Source: Deltaproteobacteria bacterium
GTDB taxonomy: Bacteria > Myxococcota_A > UBA9160 > UBA4427
Reading direction: 5' to 3'
Length of the DNA: 64,000 nucleotides
Assembly: GCA_029261855.1 (NCBI GenBank)
Contig: JAJDAN010000031.1
Span: forward strand, 171,324-235,323
Part shown: positions 7,630-16,175 of the stretch, in pieces
How positions within the stretch are numbered: position 1 is the first letter of the stretch
Layout: every line of letters begins with the position of its first letter
Notes under the pieces: generated by a model
Database searches by the model: none
What the model saw: the letters and a program-made list of their open reading frames with translations, nothing else
Told to the model about the DNA's origin: nothing
Made by a program: the position numbers and the translations under genes

Positions 7630-9702
7630 TCAGAAGAGCTCGGCCTGCCCTTTTTCGCCCCCGTCCGAGCCCCCGCCCTTCTTGCCGCCTTTCTTCTTGG
7701 AAGTGTTCTTGCCGGATGTCTTCTTGCTCGTCGTCTTCTTGCTCGCGCTGGGCTTCGGGGCGTGCTTCGGCTCGCTCTTCACCCTCGCCTTGGCGGGCGC
7801 CGGCGTGAAGCTCAGCCGGGCGACGGGCTTCGGCGCCAGCCGCACACCGCGCGCGGTCGCCGACGTGACTTCCAGGTCCGACAGGTCGTATTCCGAACCC
7901 TTCACCCGCTGCCGCTTCATCGCCACATAGGTGAGCTTCGCGGTGCCGGTTTCGCCTTCCTGCAGCAGCAGGTCGACGCGGCCCTTCGGGTCTTTGACGA
8001 GGCGGTATTCCTTGTTGCGGATGAACTTCTCGATGCGGATGCGCTTCGCGAAGGCCAGGCGCTTGGCGTCGCGATACACGACGGTGAACTCGACGCCCTT
8101 TTCCGGGTCGAAGACGTGGCAGTAGATGAGCTTCGCCCCGAAGAACTGCTTGTCCGGCGGCGGCATGATGCGGTACGTGCCGTCGGCGGCGATGGCGAGC
8201 ACCATGTCGTATTCGCTCACGTTCATGCGGAACAGATCGCCCCGCACCCCCGAGCCGAAGTAGCCGCTGTCCGGGTCGTAGCTGAGCTTGACGTTCTGGA
8301 GCGCGACCTCCTTCTTGTCGACCACCTCGATCTTCTTGATCTCGGTGAGGCGGGGGAACTGGTCGCCGTAGCGCTCGAGCAGCGATTCCACGTAGCGGAT
8401 CGTGGTGCGCTTCATGTTGCTGAGCTTCTCGTCCACCTCGCCGATCTGGGCGATCACGTCGTCGATGTCGCTGCGGTTCTTCTCGATGTCGAAGGCCGAA
8501 ATGCGCCGGATGCGGATCTCGAGCAGCCGCTTCACGTCGTCGTCCACCATCGGGCGCACGAACTGCTTGGCGAACTTCTGCATGCCCTTCCAAACGACGT
8601 CGTTGACCTTCTCGGCGGTGTCGGCGGTCTCGAGCTTCTTGTAGACGCCCTTCTCGATGAAGATCTGCTCGAGGGTCAACCAGTGCTGGCGGTCGAGCAG
8701 GCGTTCGCGCTGCCATTCGAGCTCGGCCTTCAAGAGCTCGACGAGCTTCTCGGTCAGCGCGCGCAGGATGTCGGTGACGGCCATCTGCACGGGGGTGCGG
8801 CCGTCGATGACCGTGATGTTCGACGACACGGAAACCGAGCAGTCCGTATAGGCGTAGAGCTGGGGGATGACTTCCTTCGGCTGCACGCCCCGGGCCAGGG
8901 TCAGCTCGATCTCGGCCTTGTCGGTGGTGAAGTCATCGATGGACGAGACCTTCACCCGGCCCTTCTGGACGGCGGCCTCGATGGACGCGATCAGGCTCTC
9001 GGTGGTGGTCCCGTAGGCGACCTCGGTGATCTTGACGTGCTTCGGGTCGACGATCTTGATCTTGGCGCGCGCCTCGACCTTGCCGCGGCCGTCGTCGTAG
9101 GCGGCCACGTCCATCTCGCCGCCCTGGGGAAAGTCCGGGAAGAGCTCGATCTTCTTCTTCTTGAGGATGGCGATCTGCGCTTCCCACAGCTCTCTCAGGT
9201 TGTGGGGCAGGATCTTCGTCGCCATGCCGACGGCGATGCCCTCGGTGCCGAGCATCAGCACGACGGGCAGCTTGGCGGGCAGCCGCACGGGCTCGTCGTT
9301 GCGCCCGTCGTAGCTGGGCACCATCTCGGTCAGGTTGTCGTTGAAGAGCGTCTCGAGGGCGAGAGGCGACAGCCGGCACTCGATGTAACGGGCGGCCGCC
9401 GCGGGGTGGCCCGTCAGCAGGTTGCCGAAGTTGCCCTGCCGGTCGATGAAGAAGCCCTTGTTGGCGAGCACGACGAGGGCGTCGGCGATGGACGCGTCGC
9501 CGTGCGGGTGCAGCTTCATCGTCTCGCCGATGACGTTGGCCACCTTGTGGAAGCGGCCGTCGTTCATGCTGAAGAGCGTGTGCAGGATGCGCCGCTGGAC
9601 CGGCTTGAGGCCGTCGACCAGGTCCGGGATGGCGCGATCGAGGATGAAGTAGCTCGCGTAGTCGAGGAAGTGCTCGCGCATCATCGATTCGAGCTGTGCC
9701 AT
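7630..9702 (-). CDS. parC: DNA topoisomerase IV subunit A (ParC-like)
   Basis: A 690-residue type IIA topoisomerase A subunit that cuts and rejoins DNA. The DNA-linking Tyr106 lies in AAAARYIE; the quinolone-region motif HPHGDASIADALV precedes it at about residue 65. GLKPVQRRIL marks the winged-helix domain. The C-terminal beta-pinwheel is reduced and is followed by a basic tail of about 35 residues rich in Lys, Ser and Gly, likely an extra DNA-binding extension. The start at 9702 has AGGAAG upstream; the open frame continues far upstream without support. It lies 50 nt downstream of parE on the same strand. ParC rather than GyrA is inferred from the pairing with ParE and the short C-terminus. 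Confidence 0.9.
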   Translation of the reverse strand: MAQLESMMREHFLDYASYFILDRAIPDLVDGLKPVQRRILHTLFSMNDGRFHKVANVIGETMKLHPHGDASIADALVVLANKGFFIDRQGNFGNLLTGHPAAAARYIECRLSPLALETLFNDNLTEMVPSYDGRNDEPVRLPAKLPVVLMLGTEGIAVGMATKILPHNLRELWEAQIAILKKKKIELFPDFPQGGEMDVAAYDDGRGKVEARAKIKIVDPKHVKITEVAYGTTTESLIASIEAAVQKGRVKVSSIDDFTTDKAEIELTLARGVQPKEVIPQLYAYTDCSVSVSSNITVIDGRTPVQMAVTDILRALTEKLVELLKAELEWQRERLLDRQHWLTLEQIFIEKGVYKKLETADTAEKVNDVVWKGMQKFAKQFVRPMVDDDVKRLLEIRIRRISAFDIEKNRSDIDDVIAQIGEVDEKLSNMKRTTIRYVESLLERYGDQFPRLTEIKKIEVVDKKEVALQNVKLSYDPDSGYFGSGVRGDLFRMNVSEYDMVLAIAADGTYRIMPPPDKQFFGAKLIYCHVFDPEKGVEFTVVYRDAKRLAFAKRIRIEKFIRNKEYRLVKDPKGRVDLLLQEGETGTAKLTYVAMKRQRVKGSEYDLSDLEVTSATARGVRLAPKPVARLSFTPAPAKARVKSEPKHAPKPSASKKTTSKKTSGKNTSKKKGGKKGGGSDGGEKGQAELF

Positions 9703-9752
9703 ATCGCTTCCTGTGTCTTCCGTTCTTGCCGCGGTGGGCTTCGAAAGAGTCT

Positions 9753-11615
9753 CTAGACGACGTCGGTGACGAGGTTCTCGACGATGAAGTCGCGTCGCGC
9801 GGGCGTGTTCTTGCCCATGATGAATTCGAGCACCTTGCCGACTTCGCCGAGGTTCTTGACCGCCACCGGCGAAAGCTTGATGTCCTCGCCGATGAACTGA
9901 CCGAATTCCTTGGGCGAGATCTCGCCGAGGCCCTTGAAGCGCGTCACCTCGGGGCCGCGGATGTCGGCGATGGCCGTGTCCCGCTGCTTCTCGCTGTAGC
10001 AGTAGCGGGTCTCCTTCTTGTTGCGGACCCGGAACAGCGGCGTCTGCAGCACGTAGAGATGCCCCTTCACCACCAGCTCTTCGAAGTAGCGCAGGAAGTA
10101 GGTCAGCAGCAGGTTGCGGATGTGCATGCCGTCGACGTCCGCATCGGTCGCGAGGACGACGCGGTTGTATCGCAGCCCTTCGATGCCGTCCTCGATGCCG
10201 AGAGCGCGCATGATGTTGTAGAGCTCTTCGTTCTTGTAGATGGCGTCGCGCTTGAGCCCGTGGCAGTTGAGGGGCTTGCCCTTCAAAGAGAAGATCGCCT
10301 GGGTCTGCACGTCCCGGCACGGCACCATTACACCCGCCGCGGAATCGCCCTCGGCCAGGAAGATCGTCGACTCGTCTCGCCGCTTGCCCTTGGCGTCGCT
10401 GAAGTGGACCTTGCAGTCGGTCAGCTTCGGGATGCGGATCGCCACCTTCTTGGCGCGCTCGCGCGCTTCCTTCTTGATGGCAGACAGTTCCTTCCGGATG
10501 CGCTCGTTCGACTTGATCTTCTCGAGCAGCTGTTCGGCGTCCTGGGGGTGCTGATGCAACCACTTCACGACTTCCTGACGCACGGCGGGGACGATCCACG
10601 AACGCACGTCCGTCGAGCCCAGCTTGTTCTTCGTCTGGCTCTCGAAGACGGGGTCCTGCAACTTGATGGCGACGGCGCCCACCATGCCGTCGCGGATGTC
10701 TTCGCCCGCGTAGCTCTTCTTGGCGAACTCGTTGATGCCCTTGAGCAGGCCCTCGCGGTAGGCGGACTGATGCGTGCCGCCGTCGTTGGTGTACTGGCCG
10801 TTCACGAACGCGAAGTAGCTCTCGCCGTAGCTGTTGGTGTGGGTGAAGGCGAACTCGATGCGGTCGCTGCTGCAGTGGATCGTCTCGTACAGCGGCGTGT
10901 CGTCACCGATCTCGTAGTCGAGCAGGTCCGCCAGGCCGCGACTGCTCTGGAACTTCGACCCGTTGTAGACGAGGCTGATGCCGCGGTTCAGGAAGCCGTA
11001 GTAGCGGAGCCGATGCTCGATGAACTCTTCGTTCCACTGATAGGTGCCGAAGATCTCCGGGTCCGGCGTGAAGCGCACCTCGGTGCCGTCGGGTGCGTCG
11101 GCCTGCTTGCCCTTCTGGTCCTTCTGGAGCTTGCCGCGCGAGAAGTTCGCCCGGCGGAACTTGCCGTCCCGGAAGCTCGTCGCCTCGAAGTCCGAAGACA
11201 GGGCGTTCACCGCCTTGGTGCCGACGCCGTTGAGGCCGACGGAAAACTGGAAGACGTCGTCGTTGTACTTGCCGCCGGTATTGATCTGGCTCACGCAGTC
11301 GACGAGCTTGCCGAGGGGGATACCGCGGCCGAAGTCGCGCACGCTGACGGTCTCGCCTTCGCGCTTGATTTCCACGCGCTTGCCGGCGCCCATGATGAAT
11401 TCGTCGACGGCGTTGTCGACGACTTCCTTCATCATCACGTAGATGCCGTCGAGGGGATGGCTGCCGTTGCCGAGACGCCCGATGTACATGCCCGTGCGCA
11501 GGCGGATGTGCTCGAGGGCGTCGAGGGTCTGGATCGCCTTCTCGTCGTAGGCGACGTCCTTCTTGCGGGTGGTCTTCTTGCCGCCCTTTTGCGTACTGGT
11601 TTCCGCGTTTGCCAT
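9753..11615 (-). CDS. parE: DNA topoisomerase IV subunit B (ParE-like)
   Basis: A 620-residue ATPase subunit. GHKL motifs are EVVDNAVDE, DFGRGIP and GLNGVGTKAVNALS; the TOPRIM metal motifs are EGDSAAG and DADVDG. The protein ends in the usual R/K-rich GyrB/ParE tail (TRFKGLGEISP). It is slightly shorter than E. coli ParE and lacks the ~170-residue GyrB insertion. The first ~18 residues are a Lys/Thr-rich extension. The start at 11615 has GGGAG upstream. It follows the PfkB kinase gene by 20 nt and precedes parC. Confidence 0.92.
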   Translation of the reverse strand: MANAETSTQKGGKKTTRKKDVAYDEKAIQTLDALEHIRLRTGMYIGRLGNGSHPLDGIYVMMKEVVDNAVDEFIMGAGKRVEIKREGETVSVRDFGRGIPLGKLVDCVSQINTGGKYNDDVFQFSVGLNGVGTKAVNALSSDFEATSFRDGKFRRANFSRGKLQKDQKGKQADAPDGTEVRFTPDPEIFGTYQWNEEFIEHRLRYYGFLNRGISLVYNGSKFQSSRGLADLLDYEIGDDTPLYETIHCSSDRIEFAFTHTNSYGESYFAFVNGQYTNDGGTHQSAYREGLLKGINEFAKKSYAGEDIRDGMVGAVAIKLQDPVFESQTKNKLGSTDVRSWIVPAVRQEVVKWLHQHPQDAEQLLEKIKSNERIRKELSAIKKEARERAKKVAIRIPKLTDCKVHFSDAKGKRRDESTIFLAEGDSAAGVMVPCRDVQTQAIFSLKGKPLNCHGLKRDAIYKNEELYNIMRALGIEDGIEGLRYNRVVLATDADVDGMHIRNLLLTYFLRYFEELVVKGHLYVLQTPLFRVRNKKETRYCYSEKQRDTAIADIRGPEVTRFKGLGEISPKEFGQFIGEDIKLSPVAVKNLGEVGKVLEFIMGKNTPARRDFIVENLVTDVV

Positions 11616-11635
11616 TCGTTCTCCCGCGCGCGCCC

Positions 11636-12547
11636 TCAGGCCGCGCGACGCATTTCCTGCAGATTCATCAAACGGGTCTGGCCACCGAGCGCCGTACAGC
11701 AGGCGGCCGCCGCCCGGGCCCCCCATTGCAGCGCCTCGAAGGGGGCCTTGCCGTGGGCGAGCCCCGCGGCGAAGGCTCCGTGGAAGACGTCGCCGGCGCC
11801 GGTGGTGTCGACCACGCTTACACGGTGTGCCGGCACGCGACGCGGCCTTTCCCCCACCAGGGCGAGGGCGCCGCGACGGCCGTCGGTCACCACCGGGTCG
11901 CCGCCGTATTCGTCACGCAGGGCAAACAAGGTGTCCCGGGGCGAGAGCCCGCGCCAGGTCTCGCCGAAGGCGGCGGGCACGATGGCGTGGTCGACGTAGG
12001 GCAGCAGCTCGTGATAGGCGGGTCGCGAGTCCGAGAAGTCGCCGATCACCACGGCGCCGACTCGGCGCGCGTGACGCACGGCGCGCAGGGCCTGGACGGG
12101 GTAGTGGCCATCGACCAGCAGCAGGCTTCCCTTCCGAATGGGCGTGAGATCGAAGCGCGGCGCCCGGCGCTCGACGTCGCGTCGGTCCGGGACCAGGAAG
12201 CGGCGGGCACCCGTGCGCGCGTCCACGAGCACGACGGCCACGGACGTCGGACAACGGCGGCTGCGCAACAGGCGGCGCGTACCGACCCCGGCGTCGCGCA
12301 GGGCTCGCGCCACCAGGCGACCTTCTTCGTCGTCTCCCACCACGGACAGGACCTGGGCCCGGCAGCCCAGCCGGGCGGCCTGCACCAGCGCCGTCGCGAC
12401 CATGCCGCCCGCGCAGACCGCGCGCTCGAGGTAGCGGGTGCGTTCGGCGCGGACGCCGGCGTCCTCGACCCGCAGCAGCTCGTCGACGACGCACAGGCCG
12501 ACGCCGAAGACGGGCCGGACTCGCGCCTTGCTTTCAAACGCCTTCAT
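11636..12547 (-). CDS. PfkB-family carbohydrate/nucleoside kinase
   Basis: A 303-residue ribokinase-family kinase. The C-terminal PfkB signature DTTGAGDVFHGAFAAGLAHG (catalytic Asp in GAGD) is complete, and the N-terminal GGMVATALVQAARLG matches the first PfkB signature region. It phosphorylates a sugar or nucleoside with ATP; the substrate cannot be assigned. The ATG at 12547 gives a normal family length; the frame continues about 90 codons upstream with no family similarity. It is the first gene of the minus-strand run leading into parE. Its presence next to topoisomerase genes may be incidental. Confidence 0.83.
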   Translation of the reverse strand: MKAFESKARVRPVFGVGLCVVDELLRVEDAGVRAERTRYLERAVCAGGMVATALVQAARLGCRAQVLSVVGDDEEGRLVARALRDAGVGTRRLLRSRRCPTSVAVVLVDARTGARRFLVPDRRDVERRAPRFDLTPIRKGSLLLVDGHYPVQALRAVRHARRVGAVVIGDFSDSRPAYHELLPYVDHAIVPAAFGETWRGLSPRDTLFALRDEYGGDPVVTDGRRGALALVGERPRRVPAHRVSVVDTTGAGDVFHGAFAAGLAHGKAPFEALQWGARAAAACCTALGGQTRLMNLQEMRRAA

Positions 12548-12871
12548 TCCAGGCGTCTTGGATTCGGTTTTGGAAGCTGTGTGTCGCACCCCACCCCCCA
12601 GCGGGTCGAACGTGTAGATACCCGAACCAGCAGAACTTTCCAGTCTCGCCGGGCCGGGGGCGACGCAGCTTCGCCCTGAAGGTGGACGCTGGGGGGCCTG
12701 GGTCACGTTCGCGCGGGGGGTGGCCCGGTACATTCCCGGCTCGCGCCCCGTGCTGCTGTCGGAACCTGGGGGGTTCATCTCTCGTCGTAACCCGGGCGGG
12801 GCCGAAGCCGTAATCCCCCGCAACGATCCGCTTTTCCTTCTTCAACGATCGATCTCAAGGAGCGAGACCCC
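12548..12871. other. Divergent intergenic region between the PfkB kinase and bufferin genes
   Basis: These 324 bp contain no supported gene. The region must hold promoters for both directions. An A/T-richer patch lies at about 12825-12850, just before the AAGGAGCG ribosome binding site of the bufferin gene. I see no clear operator or metal-regulator palindrome. Confidence 0.4.
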
Positions 12872-13126
12872 ATGAACGCAAAGAGAGCCGTGCTCGCCGC
12901 TGCCGCGGCAGCCTTGTTCACCGCCGGCGTGAGCGGCCTGGCCACGGCCGACCATCACGAGAAGTCCGAGACCGTCGAATGCAAGGGCGTCAACGCCTGC
13001 AAGGGCCAGACGGACTGCGGCACCGCCAGCCACGATTGCTCGGGCAAGAACGCCTGCAAGGGCAAGGGCTGGAAGAAGATGACGGCCGAGGAATGCAAGA
13101 AGGCCAAGGCCGAGATGGGCGCGTGA
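12872..13126 (+). CDS. BufA2-like bufferin precursor peptide
   Basis: An 84-residue secreted Cys-rich peptide. A signal peptide covers residues 1-26 (ends ATADHH). Six Cys follow at 37, 43, 49, 56, 62 and 75, in repeated C-K-G/N-A-C-K-G units. This matches the BufA2-type bufferins: ribosomally made, post-translationally modified peptides in which an MNIO enzyme converts Cys residues to thiooxazoles, and which bind copper in the periplasm. AAGGAGCG lies before the ATG. The stop overlaps the start of the next gene, which encodes the MNIO enzyme, and the DUF2063 partner follows, so the three-gene context supports the call. Copper binding here is inferred. Confidence 0.85.
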   Translation: MNAKRAVLAAAAAALFTAGVSGLATADHHEKSETVECKGVNACKGQTDCGTASHDCSGKNACKGKGWKKMTAEECKKAKAEMGA

Positions 13127-13989
13127 CAGCCCGCGCGCGCGCCGCAGGCCGACCCGAGGAGGCGCCGTTTCTCGGCGTCGGGGTCGGCCTGCGACCCGTG
13201 CACTACCGCGAGATCTTCGAACGGGCGGACGCCGGCGAAGCCCTGCCCGTCGACTTCTTCGAAATTCTCAGCGAAAACTTCATGGTGCCGGGCGGCAAGC
13301 CGCTGCGGATGCTCGACCGGGCCTGTTCGCTCCGCCCCGTCGTCCTGCACGGCGTCGCCATGAACATCGGCTCGAGCGACCCCCTCGACGACGACTACCT
13401 GGGCGACCTCGACAGGCTGGCCCAGCGCACCCAGCCCCACTGGCTTTCGGACCACCTCTGCTGGACGGGCGTCGATGGCAAGTCCCTGCACGACCTGGTC
13501 CCCCTGCCCTATTCCGAGGGAGTGATCCGTCACGTGGCCGACCGCGTCCGCCGGGTGCAGGACCGCCTCGGCCGCCGCATCGCCCTCGAGAACGTCTCGT
13601 CGTACATGAGCTTCGCCGACGACGCGATGCCCGAATGGGACTTCCTCGGTGAAATCGCTGAGTACGCCGACTGCGGCATCCTGCTCGACGTCAACAACGT
13701 CTTCGTGAGCGCCCACAACCACGGCTTCACGCCCGAAACCTACATCGACCGCATGCCCGCCGAGCGCGTCTTCCAGATCCATCTCGCGGGTCACAGCGAA
13801 TCGCCGCCTCTCTTGATCGACACCCACGACCACCCGGTTCGCGACGAAGTCTGGCAGCTCTACGCCTATACCCTCGAACGCCTGGGCCCCGTGTCGACGT
13901 CCATCGAGTGGGACGACCACATCCCGCCGTTCGCGGTGCTGCTCGAAGAAGTGGAGAAGGCGCGCAAGATCGTGGAACGGGTGCTGTGA
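13123..13989 (+). CDS. MNIO family (DUF692) bufferin maturation enzyme, BufB-like
   Basis: A 288-residue multinuclear non-haem iron-dependent oxidase with a TIM-barrel fold. Family metal and active-site motifs are present in order: FFEILSENF, VVLHGVAMNIGS, LSDHLCW, ALENVSSYM, LLDVNNVFVSAHNHG, IHLAGH, IDTHDHPV and SIEWD. In characterised systems this enzyme modifies Cys residues of the adjacent precursor peptide. The GTG start overlaps the precursor stop (GTGA), and the gene overlaps the next one in the same way, so stoichiometry is likely set by translational coupling. The open frame extends upstream into bufA, but the GTG at 13123 fits the family length. Confidence 0.88.
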   Translation: MTARARAAGRPEEAPFLGVGVGLRPVHYREIFERADAGEALPVDFFEILSENFMVPGGKPLRMLDRACSLRPVVLHGVAMNIGSSDPLDDDYLGDLDRLAQRTQPHWLSDHLCWTGVDGKSLHDLVPLPYSEGVIRHVADRVRRVQDRLGRRIALENVSSYMSFADDAMPEWDFLGEIAEYADCGILLDVNNVFVSAHNHGFTPETYIDRMPAERVFQIHLAGHSESPPLLIDTHDHPVRDEVWQLYAYTLERLGPVSTSIEWDDHIPPFAVLLEEVEKARKIVERVL

Positions 13990-14867
13990 ACACGGACTCC
14001 CTGGCGCAGGTGCAGAGGCGCCTGTGGCGCCTCATCGCGTGGCCCGAAGGCGTGCGCGCGGCTCTGGATCAAGAGCGCGACGGAGAGGTCAGCGAAGAGC
14101 GCGACGGGGAGCGCAGCGAGGCCGCTGCGCCGCTCGCCAGCATCGTGAAGAGCGACGCGCGCCTGGCCGCCGAAGACCGTCTCGACGTCTACGCGAACGC
14201 CTACTTCTACCGCATCCACGACGTGCTGGCGGAGGACTTCCCCAGCCTGGTGGCGCTGTTCGGCGAGGACGGCTTCCACGATCTCGTCACCTCGTACCTG
14301 GCGGTGTTTCCGTCGCGGCACCCTTCGCTGCGCCACATCGGCGGGCGCTTGGCCGAGTTCGTCGACGAGCACCCGGCGGGCGAGAGCTTCCGGCAGCGCT
14401 TCGCGTTCGCCGGCGACCTCGCCCGCTACGAGGCCGCCACCGAGGACGTCTTCGATGCGGCGGACGCGACGCCAGCCACCCGGGACGATCTGGCAGCGGT
14501 GGCCCCCGAGGACTGGGCGGGCTTGCCCCTGCGTCTGGTTCCGAGCGTCCGCATCCTGCGGCTGGGGTGGCCGGTGCACGAAGTCCGCCACGCCGTCCGC
14601 GACGGGCAGCCCATCCCGACTCTCGGCGATGCGCCGGTGCCGCTTGCCCTGTGCCTGTGGCGCGAGGACGAACGCGTGGTGTCCCGTGAGGTCGCACCCG
14701 ACGAGTGCTCGGCCCTCGAGGCCGCCTCGCGGGGTGTGTCGTTCGGGGCGTTGTGCGAGCAGATCGCCAACGATCGCGGCGAGAACGAGGCGCCGCTGCA
14801 GGCGGCTGGTTGGCTGGCGGGCTGGATCGACGCCGGGCTGGTTCTGGCGCTCGAACCCACGGCCTGA
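13986..14867 (+). CDS. DUF2063 (BufC-like) bufferin partner protein
   Basis: A 293-residue protein with an N-terminal DUF2063 putative DNA-binding domain: RLDVYANAYFYRIHDVL, FPSLVALFG and YLAVFPSRHPSLRHIG are typical. In MNIO systems this partner is thought to bind the precursor leader and present it to the enzyme, despite the DNA-binding family name. The C-terminal half is less conserved. The GTG start overlaps the bufB stop by 4 nt. A DoxX-like fourth gene common in such loci is missing; dusB follows instead. Confidence 0.82.
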   Translation: MNTDSLAQVQRRLWRLIAWPEGVRAALDQERDGEVSEERDGERSEAAAPLASIVKSDARLAAEDRLDVYANAYFYRIHDVLAEDFPSLVALFGEDGFHDLVTSYLAVFPSRHPSLRHIGGRLAEFVDEHPAGESFRQRFAFAGDLARYEAATEDVFDAADATPATRDDLAAVAPEDWAGLPLRLVPSVRILRLGWPVHEVRHAVRDGQPIPTLGDAPVPLALCLWREDERVVSREVAPDECSALEAASRGVSFGALCEQIANDRGENEAPLQAAGWLAGWIDAGLVLALEPTA

Positions 14868-14899
14868 AGGGCTTCTCGGGCCTCCTGGGTCCGGGCTCC

Positions 14900-14905
14900 T
14901 ATACT
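14900..14905 (+). promoter_or_regulatory. Candidate -10 box for dusB (possible leaderless start)
   Basis: TATACT lies 9 nt before the dusB ATG, which would put the transcription start at or next to the start codon. No good -35 box or ribosome binding site is visible. This is inference from motif and spacing. Confidence 0.35.
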
Positions 14906-14914
14906 CCGGCCCCC

Positions 14915-16153
14915 ATGACCCCGCAGCCCATGCAAGCAGCCGTCGCGACGGAAGCGGTTCCTCTCGAACCCGACTCGCTCGCGTACGTCAGCGCCCAGAA
15001 TCGGGACGTCCCGCCCGCGGGCGCCGGCGAGTTCGCGCCCCTGGCGATCGGGCCGCTGCCCGTGTGGCCGCCGGTGGTGCTGGCGCCCATGGCCGGCATC
15101 ACCAACTACCCGTTCCGGGCGCTGTGCCGGGACTTCGGCGCGGGGCTCTACGTCAGCGAGATGATCACCGCCCGCGCCCTGGTCGAGCGCAACGCCAAGA
15201 CCCTGAAGCTGTCGGGCTTCAACCCGGACGAAAAGCCCCGCAGCCTGCAGCTCTACGGCACCGATCCCCACTACGTCGGGGAGGCCGTCGCCTGGCTGGT
15301 GGGAGAGAACCGGGTCGACCACCTGGACATGAACTTTGGCTGCCCCGTCCGCAAGGTCACCCGCAAGGGCGGGGGCGCGGCGATCCCGGCCCGGCCGCGC
15401 TTGCTGGCGAGCATCGTGCGCGCTGCCGTGCAGAACGCCGGCGACGTGCCGGTCAGCATCAAGTTCCGGCTGGGCATCGACGACGACATCCCCACCTTCC
15501 TCGACGCGGGCCGCGTCGGCCAGGAAGAGGGCTGCGCGGCGGTCGCCCTGCACGCGCGCTCTGCCGCCCAGCTCTACGACGGCGAGGCCGACTGGGACGC
15601 CATCGGCGAGCTGAAGCAGGCCGTCACCCGCATCCCCGTGCTCGGCAACGGCGACATCTGGGAAGCCGGCGACGCCCTGCGCATGATGCGCCACACCGGT
15701 TGCGACGGGGTGGTGGTCGGTCGCGGCTGCCTCGGACGTCCGTGGCTGTTCCGCGACCTCGCCGACGTCTTCGATGGACGCATGCCCCAGGTTCCGCCGC
15801 GCTTTGGCGAGATCGCCGACATCATGCTGCGCCACGCAGGCCTGTTGGCGGACTGGTTCGGCGAGCGCCACGGCGTCCGTTCCTTCCGCAAGCAGGCCAC
15901 CTGGTACACCAAGGGCTTCCCCGGCGGTCCCGAGCTGCGTTCGCGCCTCACCCAGGTGAATTCGCTGGGTGACCTCGAAGCGGCGCTGGCGACGGCCGAC
16001 CGCGACCTGCCCTTTCCGCCCGAAGCCATGCGCATGAAGCGCGGCAAGAAGGCCGGGCGCCAGCGCGTCGCACTGCCGGAAGGCTATCTCGAAGACCGCT
16101 GGTCCGACGCACCGCCCGGGCCCGAAGCCGAAGACCCTTCCTCGGGCGGCTGA
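14915..16153 (+). CDS. dusB: tRNA-dihydrouridine synthase
   Basis: A 412-residue FMN enzyme that reduces uridines in the tRNA D-loop. APMAGITNYPFR opens the barrel, and DMNFGCPVRKVTRKGGGAA holds the catalytic Cys and the conserved Lys/Gly motif. LHARSAAQLYDG and GNGDIWEA match FMN- and tRNA-binding strands. About 60 residues precede the barrel, more than in E. coli DusB, so the true start could be later. The C-terminal tail is basic. It follows the bufferin operon by 47 nt but has its own candidate -10 box. The DusB subclass is assigned from the overall pattern, not from a search. Confidence 0.88.
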   Translation: MTPQPMQAAVATEAVPLEPDSLAYVSAQNRDVPPAGAGEFAPLAIGPLPVWPPVVLAPMAGITNYPFRALCRDFGAGLYVSEMITARALVERNAKTLKLSGFNPDEKPRSLQLYGTDPHYVGEAVAWLVGENRVDHLDMNFGCPVRKVTRKGGGAAIPARPRLLASIVRAAVQNAGDVPVSIKFRLGIDDDIPTFLDAGRVGQEEGCAAVALHARSAAQLYDGEADWDAIGELKQAVTRIPVLGNGDIWEAGDALRMMRHTGCDGVVVGRGCLGRPWLFRDLADVFDGRMPQVPPRFGEIADIMLRHAGLLADWFGERHGVRSFRKQATWYTKGFPGGPELRSRLTQVNSLGDLEAALATADRDLPFPPEAMRMKRGKKAGRQRVALPEGYLEDRWSDAPPGPEAEDPSSGG

Positions 16154-16175
16154 CACGCAACCTCATGGAGTCCCG

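Noticed and set aside
6862..9756. Long plus-strand open frame (964 codons) opposite parC and neighbours
   Set aside because: It is antisense to clear genes with intact motifs. Such long frames arise from high-GC third-position bias and its sequence has no family pattern.
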